The notes under the pieces were generated by a model. The model was not told the DNA's origin. It ran no database searches and saw only the letters and a program-made list of their open reading frames with translations. From Chiua virens (taxonomy: Eukaryota; Basidiomycota; Agaricomycetes; Boletales; Boletaceae), in NCBI GenBank assembly GCA_019787685.1, contig JAHNUO010000009.1, forward strand, positions 186,001 to 250,000: a stretch of DNA of 64,000 bases. The letters run 5' to 3'. This document shows, piece after piece, positions 1-8,043 of this stretch (the first letter of the stretch is position 1; each line of letters starts with the position of its first letter). Both the position numbers and the translations under genes were made by a program.

Positions 1-443
1 AAGGATTGGTCCGAGTGGAGCAGTGATACTCAGCTAGATTGCGGAGATCAAGACTGGAGTACAGGAGTAGCACTGCGAGGTATTTATACTACGAGAACTG
101 CGCACGGACCAAGTAACTAAAAGAGGGTGGCCAGAAGAGCGGAAGAGCGAAAGGGCCAAAAGGAGTGCGCAGTAATCAAAAGAGGAAATCGTACGATGCG
201 AAGGCAGCGGACGATGACAAAAGTGAAATGACAAATGCGAAGCCATCGGGAGATGACGAGAAAAGAATGAGTAAGTGCGATGCCATCGGGAGATGACGAG
301 AAAAGAAGAACGTAAGCACTCGGGTAAGGCCGGTGCGGAGTTACAAAGTTAACGGGGAACAAGTACGGATGAATGTACGAGGATACCTAGGTATCGAGTG
401 TAGTGAAGAAGTACAAGTGAGACGAAAGAAAGAAATTGTAACA
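1..443 (-). repeat. 3' LTR of A1 (partial)
   Basis: Matches 6980-7422 with a single mismatch. On + it ends ...GTAACA at 443, which is the TGTTAC start of the LTR in element sense. It contains two direct copies of a 26-bp unit (242-267 and 282-307, period 40 bp). The older A2 LTR has one such unit, which explains part of the length difference. Confidence 0.95.
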
Positions 444-456
444 TTACCCCCGGAGT
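444..456 (-). other. Polypurine tract of A1
   Basis: Directly inside the 3' LTR, the minus strand reads CTCCGGGGGTAA followed by TGTTAC. A G-run immediately before the LTR is the usual plus-strand priming site of gypsy elements. Confidence 0.7.
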
Positions 457-485
457 ACGATCAAAGCATCAAGCGAAGATCATCT

Positions 486-3400
486 CTAGAAATCGAACGC
501 ATCACGGACAGGACTGCCGGTGATATTTGCATACCCCTCGTCGTCGATGGGGTCATCACAAGGGGAGACCGAGCGTCGATCAGGAGACGCGGAACGTTGT
601 CTCGCATGGCGGCGGGCTCGTTGAGGTGGGGGTATAGGGAGTACGGAGCGGCCGTTGCGGCGCGACGAAGAAGACGAGTTTGTCGCAGAAGACGACGTGG
701 AGGGGATAGCGGGGCGAGGCGAGCGTCTGGTCCAAGTGTTTCCGGCGGCCACGGGAGTAAGCCGGTTGGCAAGGGGGATGCGAGCGCGTACCCGAGGAGG
801 TCGTCCAGGGCAACGGGATTGGATATGACCCGGGGCCCAGGTGAGACAGATGGGGCATTGGTACATGGGGCACTCGACACGGACGTGGCCGAGCTTGCGG
901 CATTCGAAGCATGCTTCGTGCCATCGAGGGTGATCGTCGGGGAGGGATACCTGACCGGTCCGAAACATTAGTTCGGCCTCAGCGTGGTTGCAAGCCAGCA
1001 TTTCCTCTTCTGTGAAGGGAGTTGAGGATGCGGAGGGAGAGGAAGAGGGGCGAGAGGGAGGAGCCATGTGGCGGGAGAGGTCCGCTTGGTAGCGGTGGAG
1101 GTCCTCTAGGAATTCGCCCATTTGCATCTGATGGAGGGTATGCTCGATGTAGGCGCGGATACGGTCGTGGATCTGTCCGGTGACGGCGGAGAGGAGGTGG
1201 GAGTGACGATCACGACCGAGCAGGTCGGATTGGACGAAGGTGAGACGCTCACACTGGAGATACGCCAAGTAGAGAGCGTTGAGTGGCGAGTTCAAGTCGA
1301 GGTGGTGTTCGATGGGAAAGGCCATAGCGGGATCTAGGATAAGTTCGCGCATGCGGCGAAAGTACTCGGGGGTCGAGGAAGAGGAGCGGATCGTGTGAGA
1401 GTGGTAAGGCAGGTCTACTGCCTGGAGAGGAGAACGAACGCGACGAGGGCGCTCAGTAGGAATAGGCCATTGAGGAGGAGCTCCCCATCCTGCGGAGGCA
1501 GCTGCTGAAACAGCTGGAGAAGGGGGTCGGGTGGACTCTGTGAGGGAGGATTCGGTGGAGAGGGTGGAAACATTTGACGTAGGGGTCGCCGGTGGAGGGA
1601 GAGGACAGTGAGGGATGGACGCGGTGGGGGTGAAGACGGGGACCGAGTGGATGATTTCGTTCTCAAAGTCGGGAGTGGAGCAAGAGCGGTAGGTCATTAT
1701 CGCTTTGACCGAGACTGGTGGTGGTGGTCGAAGAGGGGAGCGAGGTGGTCTCGGAGGCTTCGAGGGGAAATCCTTGGGGTGGGTCCGCTTATAAGCGTCG
1801 ACCGTTTCCTTGGCGTTTCCCAGGTTGGACTCGGGTTCCCATGAGTCATCGGCGGCGGAGTATCCTTTCCATCGGATCAGGAACTTGCGGTTGAGCGGGT
1901 TCCGTGTGTGACATAAGATCCGTTCAATTTCGTATTCCTCTTCTCCGGCGACAAGGTCAGGTGGGGGTTTTGGGAAGTTGGGGCCGTAGGTTTCTGTTTC
2001 GCGATAGGGCGATAACAGAGAAGCATGGAAGACCGGATGGATCTTCCAGGTTTTAGGGAGGCGGAGTCGGTAGGTGAGTGGAGATAGGACTTCCGTGATG
2101 GAAAAAGGTCCTTCTCGGCGAGATGCGAGTTTCGGGGAGATAAGTTCCCGTTTCAGGTTTCGGGCTTCTAGCCATACTTGGTCACCTTTAGCAAACGGTT
2201 TGAATTTGCGGAAGGATCGAGCTTTCATGGCCTGGCGAGCGAGTTCGTGTGCTGCGAGAGCTTCGTCTCGAGCTGCGGAGAGGACGTCAAGGCGTTCTTT
2301 GACGGCAGGGAGGTTGGTGTCGGAGACGATTGTAGGGAAAGGACGGGGTTCGTATCCCATCATCAAGAAGAACGGCGACTTGCCGGTGACAGAGTGGGGT
2401 CGGTGGTTGTGCGCGAATTCGGCCATAGGTAGAAGATCGGCCCATTTCTCCGGGTTGTTTTGGCAATAAAGGCGGAGATAGGTTTCGACTTCTTGGTTGA
2501 CTCGTTCCGTTTCCCCATCGGATTGGGGATGGTAGGCGGTAGACAAGGAAAGGCGGTATCCGATAAGCCGGGAGAGTTCTTTTGCAAAGGCAGAAGCGAA
2601 CTGTGGGCCGCGGTCGGAGATAATTTTGTCATAGAGGCCGAATCGGGTGTAGACTTTGTGGAAAAAGAGACAGGCAATGCCTGCCGAGTCGGCGGTTTTC
2701 ACTGTGGGGCAAAGAATTACCCCCTTCGTAAGGCCGTGGTCGACCACGACCATGAGAGAATCGTAGCCCTCCGCCGAGACGGGAAGATCCGTGATAAGAT
2801 CAACCGAGACGTTCTGGAAGGGGCGGGAACAGGCGGAGGGGATCGGGGACAGAGGTGGGGTGGTCGGGTGGGTATTGACCTTGTGCTGCTGACATGCGGC
2901 ACAACCGGAGACATAGGAACGGACGAAGGAGGCTAGGCCCGGCCACCAAAATTCGGCGGCTACGAGCTGGCGGGTTTTCAAGTAGCCGGGGTGTCCGGCG
3001 GTGTGGGAGTCGTGGTGTCGGGCAACGATTTGCTGCCGGAGTTCAAGGTTTGGGGGAACATAGACGCGGCCCTGATAAGTCAGGACGCCAGCGTCGTATT
3101 TCCAATCGGAGAGGCGGGCACGGAAAGAGGACGGGAGACCGCCATCGAGAGCGTTCAGGGTGTCGAGGACAAGGGGATCGTCGGCGGACGATTTAGCAAT
3201 CAGGGACTGCAGGTCCAGGGTGACGAGGTTGATGAACACGTCATTGGGGAGGAGGGTGACATTCTCGTTGTCCGACTCCGAGGTGATGTGGTCGGGGCGA
3301 CAGGAAAGCGCATCCGGACCATCCAGGAGTTTACCAGGGACGTGGGAAAAGGTGAGGTCGAAGTCGGCGAGGTCAAGGAGCCAACGAGCTTGTCGGCGGT

Positions 3401-5315
3401 TCAGGTTTTGGGGTTGACGGAAGTACGTCAAGTTTTTGTGGTCAGAAAAGACCGTGACGGGATGTGCGCTTCCTCGGAGGTGGTGGCGCCAAGCTTTGAG
3501 AGAGCGGATGACTGCCAAGAGTTCGCGATCATAGATGTCATAGTTTCTCTCCGCCGCATTGAACGACTGGGAGAGGTAGGAACAAGGTTTCCAGTCACCG
3601 TTGGTATCGGTCTGGAGGAGCACCCCACCGGTCGCGTATTTAGAAGCGTCGGTGGCGATAGCAAAGGGTCGAGAGGTATCAGGAAACCGGAGTACCGGAT
3701 CCGTAGTGAAGGCCTTCTTAAGGCGCTCGAAGGCGTTGACCTGGGGGGGTCCCCAAGTCCAAGGGGCGTCTTTCTTGGTCAGATCGACGAGGGGACGGGC
3801 GATGGTTGAGTAGTCGGGGATGAACCAACGGTAGAAATTGGCAAAGCCCATGAACGATCGCACGTCCTTGAGCTTGGTGGGGGTTGGCCAGTCGGCGATA
3901 CCGGCTACCTTGACGGGGTCCATGGCGAGTTCACCGGGTCGGGCGATCATGCCGAGGTACTCTACTTCGGTGGTGGCGAAGTGGCATTTCTCGAGTTTGA
4001 GGTGAAGGTCGAGTTCCTTCATGCGAGCGAGAACGCGTTTGGTGCGCTCAATGTGAGTGGCCTCGTCTTCAGAGAAGATGAGGAGATCGTCCATGTAGAT
4101 GACGAGCCATCCTTCGGCGATCATATCGCGGAAAGAGTCGTTCATGAAACGCTGGAATGTCGCGGGAGAGTTAGTCAGTCCGAAGAACATGACTGTGGGT
4201 TCGAAGAGGCCGCGGTGGGTGATGAAGGCGGCTTTCCATTGGTGTCCGTCCTTGATACGAACGTTGTTGTAACCCCATCTGACGTCAAACTTGGTGAACA
4301 GTTTAGCGTCCTTTAGCTTGTCAACGAGGTCTGAGATAAGAGGGAGGGGATAAGCGTCGCGAACGGTGTGTTCGTTGACGTAGCGGTAGTCTTGGCAAGG
4401 ACGGAGTTTGCCATCCTTCTTTTTGACGAAGAAGAAGGGGGAGGCTTGGGGAGAGTTCGAGGGGCGGATCTTGCCATTGGCGAGATGTTCGTCGATGAAA
4501 TCGTCGGTGGCCTTGCGCTCGTCGGGAGACAAGGGGTAGACCTTTCCGACCTTGGGTACGAAGGTGTCTTTTAGATGGATTTCATGGTCACAAGACCGCG
4601 AGGGAGGCATCTGATCGAAAGGTTCCTTCGCGAATACGGATTCGAATTCCTGATATTCCGAAGGTAGGGTGATCTTGGGTTTCTTCGCTGCGGCCGCAAG
4701 GGCAGTAGCGTTGGTGAGCTTCTCGGGTTGAGTGGTCCGAACGAAGCGTTGTCCTGCGCGCATGACGCGGTTCACGGAATGTTGCACGGATTGGGTCGTG
4801 AAACGATGCCCAGTTTCGGTGCCAAGGTAGTCGTAGAGTTTGCCGTCCCAGATAGGATCGACATCGAGGTGGCGGACGGGACGGATGGGAGGTGGGTGAG
4901 CGAGTCTGGCGGAGTGTTTGGGTTCGTCTGTGGTGATGGGGGGTAGGTCGGGTTCAGGAGTGGAGACGGTGATGGTTTTTGCAACCCAATCGATGATCGG
5001 GTTGGTTGCCTTGAGCCATGGGAGGCCGAGGATGACATTCTCGGATCCGCAGTGGATGACGTGGAATTTGATGCGTTGGAGTACTCCGCCAAGAGCGATC
5101 CGAAGGGTGGTGGTGAACTTGATGTCACCGTTCTTGTTCATGGTTGAATCTACGTTCCTAACCGGAATCGGTTTTGGAAGGCGATCCTTCGGGAACTTGT
5201 GTTTCTGGACGAAGTTCCAGTCAATGCAGTTGATCCCTGCCCCAGAGTCAATGAGGGCACGGGTGTCGACGTCTTGAGAGGTAGCCGTAACGTTCAATCT
5301 AACAGGGATTTGCAT
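486..5315 (-). CDS. pol: A1 Pol polyprotein: protease, RT, RNase H, integrase, chromodomain, zinc-knuckle tail
   Basis: A 1609-residue open frame. Domains in order: aspartic protease (DSGA near residue 24); reverse transcriptase with the catalytic YMDD box near 405 in IYMDDLLIF; RNase H with TDAS; integrase with an HHCC zinc site (H..H near 790, CAAC near 810) and the D,D,E core including ISDRGPQFAS; and a chromodomain near 1140-1190 (LIRWKGY...SWEP), which places it among chromoviruses. Some 400 residues follow the chromodomain. They are Pro/Ser-rich and end in two CCHC-type knuckles near 1470-1500. The frame lies -1 to gag and is open upstream of the first ATG back to the gag stop, which fits production as a Gag-Pol fusion. 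No internal stop is seen. Confidence 0.95.
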   Translation of the reverse strand: MQIPVRLNVTATSQDVDTRALIDSGAGINCIDWNFVQKHKFPKDRLPKPIPVRNVDSTMNKNGDIKFTTTLRIALGGVLQRIKFHVIHCGSENVILGLPWLKATNPIIDWVAKTITVSTPEPDLPPITTDEPKHSARLAHPPPIRPVRHLDVDPIWDGKLYDYLGTETGHRFTTQSVQHSVNRVMRAGQRFVRTTQPEKLTNATALAAAAKKPKITLPSEYQEFESVFAKEPFDQMPPSRSCDHEIHLKDTFVPKVGKVYPLSPDERKATDDFIDEHLANGKIRPSNSPQASPFFFVKKKDGKLRPCQDYRYVNEHTVRDAYPLPLISDLVDKLKDAKLFTKFDVRWGYNNVRIKDGHQWKAAFITHRGLFEPTVMFFGLTNSPATFQRFMNDSFRDMIAEGWLVIYMDDLLIFSEDEATHIERTKRVLARMKELDLHLKLEKCHFATTEVEYLGMIARPGELAMDPVKVAGIADWPTPTKLKDVRSFMGFANFYRWFIPDYSTIARPLVDLTKKDAPWTWGPPQVNAFERLKKAFTTDPVLRFPDTSRPFAIATDASKYATGGVLLQTDTNGDWKPCSYLSQSFNAAERNYDIYDRELLAVIRSLKAWRHHLRGSAHPVTVFSDHKNLTYFRQPQNLNRRQARWLLDLADFDLTFSHVPGKLLDGPDALSCRPDHITSESDNENVTLLPNDVFINLVTLDLQSLIAKSSADDPLVLDTLNALDGGLPSSFRARLSDWKYDAGVLTYQGRVYVPPNLELRQQIVARHHDSHTAGHPGYLKTRQLVAAEFWWPGLASFVRSYVSGCAACQQHKVNTHPTTPPLSPIPSACSRPFQNVSVDLITDLPVSAEGYDSLMVVVDHGLTKGVILCPTVKTADSAGIACLFFHKVYTRFGLYDKIISDRGPQFASAFAKELSRLIGYRLSLSTAYHPQSDGETERVNQEVETYLRLYCQNNPEKWADLLPMAEFAHNHRPHSVTGKSPFFLMMGYEPRPFPTIVSDTNLPAVKERLDVLSAARDEALAAHELARQAMKARSFRKFKPFAKGDQVWLEARNLKRELISPKLASRREGPFSITEVLSPLTYRLRLPKTWKIHPVFHASLLSPYRETETYGPNFPKPPPDLVAGEEEYEIERILCHTRNPLNRKFLIRWKGYSAADDSWEPESNLGNAKETVDAYKRTHPKDFPSKPPRPPRSPLRPPPPVSVKAIMTYRSCSTPDFENEIIHSVPVFTPTASIPHCPLPPPATPTSNVSTLSTESSLTESTRPPSPAVSAAASAGWGAPPQWPIPTERPRRVRSPLQAVDLPYHSHTIRSSSSTPEYFRRMRELILDPAMAFPIEHHLDLNSPLNALYLAYLQCERLTFVQSDLLGRDRHSHLLSAVTGQIHDRIRAYIEHTLHQMQMGEFLEDLHRYQADLSRHMAPPSRPSSSPSASSTPFTEEEMLACNHAEAELMFRTGQVSLPDDHPRWHEACFECRKLGHVRVECPMYQCPICLTWAPGHIQSRCPGRPPRVRARIPLANRLTPVAAGNTWTRRSPRPAIPSTSSSATNSSSSSRRNGRSVLPIPPPQRARRHARQRSASPDRRSVSPCDDPIDDEGYANITGSPVRDAFDF

Positions 5316-5392
5316 AGATTGGGACGAAAGCTCAGCTACAAGTACATGGGTACGAGAATGGGAAGATACCGGCGTCGAATCGGTCTTCCTCC

Positions 5393-5402
5393 TTAAAAAC
5401 CC
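5393..5402 (-). promoter_or_regulatory. Candidate -1 ribosomal frameshift site at gag stop
   Basis: In gag frame the last codons read ACG GGT TTT TAA, giving the heptamer G GGT TTT (X XXY YYZ) directly before the stop. A one-base slip back enters the pol frame, which is open from here to 486. The decayed copy A2 reads ACA GGT TTC TAA at the same place and has lost the heptamer. The site is seen in sequence; its function is inferred. Confidence 0.55.
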
Positions 5403-6607
5403 GTGACCGGAGTGGTCACCTTGTTGACGCTCATAGCGTCCTCGTCATCCTCTTCTACTTCGACTAGGGCAGGAACTGGTTCTGGTTTGGGGGCGGTTTT
5501 CCTGACCTTCTTCGAGGACGACGGCGGGTTTTTGGTCGAGAATGCTGTGCAGGCGGACGTTTGATGTCCGGGTTTGCGACAGCGGAAACAGAGTTTTTGG
5601 TCGAAGCATCGCTTTCGCTCTGCCTCGGTAAGCTTTGGGACATAGATGGCGTCTACGTCCATAGCGTCGGGGTCTCGCTCCTTCTTGCGAGGGGTCTGGT
5701 CGTGGTAGACGACAGCGGCGGTGGGTTTCTTGTTTCGACGGGTGATCTCGTCGGCGCGTTCCCATTGGGTTTTGAAATGGATAGCTTGGGTATACCACTT
5801 GTCGATCGTGGTAGGGACCGTGTCCATCCCCTGGATGCGCCTCATGAGGGAAGGCGGGAGCCCGGCGGCGAAGAAGTTGATAAGGACGGAGTCAGAGCCA
5901 GCGAGCCCTGCGGTGACGACCTTGTTGCGGAAGGAGGAGATGTACGAGGGGACGTCCTCGTTCTTAGTGGTGCGGGTGGTGGATAACCAGGCGATGGCGT
6001 CGCCTTTGGTGTCATGGTGTTCGAAGTCCTTTCGGAACTCCGTCTGCCAATCGGTCCAGGTTCCAAAAGACCTAGCGATGATGGATTTGGCGCGGAACGT
6101 GTCGGCCCAAGTCAAAGCAGATCCTTCGGTCATGAAGGAGAGCGCAAAAGCGACTCGTTTGTTTTCGGTGTTGTATACATCTTCATTGACGAAGAGGTAG
6201 GTGGCGACGTCGTTGAGCCAGGGTATGGCTCGATCGTAGGAGCCATTGAAGGCGGCGGGTTTTCCGAGACGAAGTTCAACTGCCTTGTTAGACATGTTGG
6301 TCGAGGTGGTGGTCGCTCGTACGGGTGGTGGTACGATGGATGGGTTTGGGTTCCGGATAGATGGTGGTCCGGGGTTCGGCCTTCGTGGGGTCGTAGGGGA
6401 CGCGAAGGTGGCAAGTGCGGGGAGGTCGAGGGTTTGGTGAAGACGGTCAGCTAGTCGCTGGGTATCGTCCTCCGAGTCAAGATGTTCGACGTTGATGTCG
6501 AAGTCTGCTTCCTGGGGTTCAGAAAGTGGGGTCGAGGGTTCGGGGTTTTCGTCGGATAGGTCAGACGACGGAGTGTTGGTAGCCCGGAGATTCCAGGCGG
6601 GGTTCAA
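5393..6607 (-). CDS. gag: A1 Gag (capsid/nucleocapsid)
   Basis: A 404-codon open frame with an acidic, proline-rich N-terminal part, a capsid-like central region (the stretch with WADTF, WQTEFRKDFEHHD and GLPPSLMRRI) and a C-terminal CCHC zinc knuckle CFRCRKPGHQTSAC near residue 345 for RNA packaging. The first codon of the open frame is TTG. The first in-frame ATG is at 6295, in front of SNKAVELRLGKP. The ~100 codons upstream are also conserved in A2, so the true start is unsettled (non-AUG start or ATG at 6295). It ends at the slippery site 5393-5402. The A2 copy at 11368-12608 is homologous but broken. Confidence 0.88.
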   Translation of the reverse strand: MNPAWNLRATNTPSSDLSDENPEPSTPLSEPQEADFDINVEHLDSEDDTQRLADRLHQTLDLPALATFASPTTPRRPNPGPPSIRNPNPSIVPPPVRATTTSTNMSNKAVELRLGKPAAFNGSYDRAIPWLNDVATYLFVNEDVYNTENKRVAFALSFMTEGSALTWADTFRAKSIIARSFGTWTDWQTEFRKDFEHHDTKGDAIAWLSTTRTTKNEDVPSYISSFRNKVVTAGLAGSDSVLINFFAAGLPPSLMRRIQGMDTVPTTIDKWYTQAIHFKTQWERADEITRRNKKPTAAVVYHDQTPRKKERDPDAMDVDAIYVPKLTEAERKRCFDQKLCFRCRKPGHQTSACTAFSTKNPPSSSKKVRKTAPKPEPVPALVEVEEDDEDAMSVNKVTTPVTGF

Positions 6608-6773
6608 GAGTGGACGGGTGGGAGGTCGTCCGGCAATGGTGGGCAGCTAGCTGCGCGATGGCAGGCTGTATTGGTAGTCTTGATCTTATGTTACGGTAGT
6701 TCCGGGTAGGACCTAACGTAGCCGCAAAAGCACCGAGTACCAAGTGGCTGCGATAACTCAAACAACCACCACT
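6608..6773 (-). other. A1 5' leader with primer-binding region
   Basis: Lies between gag and the 5' LTR. In element sense the LTR end ...TATCA is followed by AGTGGTGGTTGTTTGAG. The TGG two bases in would suit pairing with a tRNA 3' CCA end, but I cannot assign the tRNA. A2 keeps nearly the same sequence at 12609-12773. Confidence 0.45.
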
Positions 6774-7422
6774 TGATACGTGGTGCGCTGAAGAGTCGAA
6801 CGAGGGTTTCTGGTCAGCGAGTTGCTACCAGAGAGACGAGTGAAAACTCAGGCGTTGCTGAGAGTTGTCCTTTTGGGAATCTATACCCGAGGGACGGTCG
6901 AGGACGAAGGGTTGACTTGTTGATAAGTCCGAGTGTTGGGTCAAGGGACGACGAGAGAAGTCCCTGGTCGAGTGGTCACAAGGATTGGTCCGAGTGGAGC
7001 AGTGATACTCAGCTAGATTGCGGAGATCAAGACTGGAGTACAGGAGTAGCACTGCGAGGTATTTATACTACGAGAACTGCGCACGGACCAAGTAACTAAA
7101 AGAGGGTGGCCAGAAGAGCGGAAGAGCGAAAGGGCCAAAAGGAGTGCGCAGTAATCAAAAGAGGAAATCGTACGATGCGAAGGCAGCGGACGATGACAAA
7201 AGTGAAATGACAAATGCGAAGCCATCGGGAGATGACGAGAAAAGAATGAGTAAGTGCGATGCCATCGGGAGATGACGAGAAAAGAAGAACGTAAGCACTC
7301 GGGTAAGGCCGGTGCGGAGTTACAAAGTTAACGGGGAACAAGTACGGATGAACGTACGAGGATACCTAGGTATCGAGTGTAGTGAAGAAGTACAAGTGAG
7401 ACGAAAGAAAGAAATTGTAACA
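6774..7422 (-). repeat. 5' LTR of A1 (649 bp)
   Basis: Complete LTR, TG at 6774 to CA at 7422 on the + strand. Its last 443 bases match 1-443 with one substitution. The tandem 26-bp units are repeated here at 7221-7246 and 7261-7286. Confidence 0.93.
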
Positions 7423-8038
7423 CTATCGACTTCTGCGCTATATGGACCTTTGGTCTCGAGCGACTTCTGAAGGGGATATAATCTTCCGTTCAAAGGGTTG
7501 CGACTTACTCTGTGCGCTTGTTCCTCTTGTTTAGTGGTAAGACGGCTACGACGAGGTCGAGGGACTTGACAGTAGTATCGACGGCGAAGAAAGCAACAAA
7601 GTTCTAATGAAACAACCTAGAACAAATCTAGACTGTAAAGTATAGTGGATGAAGTGAGAGGGGATTCAGTCCAGATGAGAGGCGAAAACTCCAAGAGAAC
7701 TTTGTTAGAGCTCTCTGGCTGTCATTCATGGGGTTTATATACTACATGGATATCGGAGTTCTAATCTGAGTATGAACTACGTAGATAAGCATAATGTATC
7801 CTATTGGATGATAAGGTGTGAGTCGATATGAGTCATAGATAAGAGCATAGCCTTGTACTGTCAATGATGAGTCAGTGATAAGGGAAATGAAAAGATGAGA
7901 GACATGTGTTGATGGATGCTGTGTTATTGTGGCAGCCAATCGGATATGATCCTTTGGACAGCCTTTGCATGAGGCGTTTATAATTAGAATCGATTGAACG
8001 TTGGAGTTGAGAAGTGAGGAAAAGTTGGTATCGTAACA
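7423..8038 (-). mobile_element. Family-B gypsy element B2, 5' end only (LTR plus leader)
   Basis: 7608-8038 matches the B3 LTRs (15978-16407 and 22460-22890). 7423-7607 is a diverged match to the B3 leader (about 22280-22459), including the shared GGCTACGACGAGGT and CAACAAAGTTCTAA stretches. The rest of B2 is absent because A1 starts at once on the left, so B2 appears split by A1. Its outer end at 8038 sits inside A2 pol, so B2 inserted into A2. Confidence 0.85.
7608..8038 (-). repeat. 5' LTR of B2 (431 bp)
   Basis: Starts TGAAACAACCTAG and ends GTAACA on +. Similar to the B3 LTRs but with scattered substitutions, so this copy is older. Followed by GAGGT (8039-8043), the expected 5-bp target duplication; the partner lies outside the window. 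Confidence 0.9.
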
Positions 8039-8043
8039 GAGGT

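Larger units (their letters stand above)
1..7422 (-). mobile_element. Ty3/gypsy chromovirus A1, young, 3' LTR cut by window start
   Basis: The element reads on the minus strand: 5' LTR (6774-7422), leader, gag (6607-5393), pol (5315-486), polypurine tract, 3' LTR (443 down to beyond position 1). The 443 visible bases of the left LTR differ from the right LTR at one base (T374 versus C7353), so insertion is recent. LTR ends are TG...CA. Gag and pol are open, so this copy may be intact. The right LTR abuts the leader of a family-B element (7423 on), so A1 probably inserted into that element. The target duplication cannot be confirmed because the left end is outside the window; the right flank begins CTATC. 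Confidence 0.95.

Noticed and set aside
240..307. Repeated GCCATCGGGAGATGACGAG units as a CRISPR-like array
   Set aside because: Only two units, part of a retrotransposon LTR, and present in the paired LTR; this is a eukaryotic genome.
333..971. Plus-strand open frames opposite A1 pol and gag
   Set aside because: Shadows of the minus-strand coding sequence; low-complexity Arg/Gly translations without motifs.
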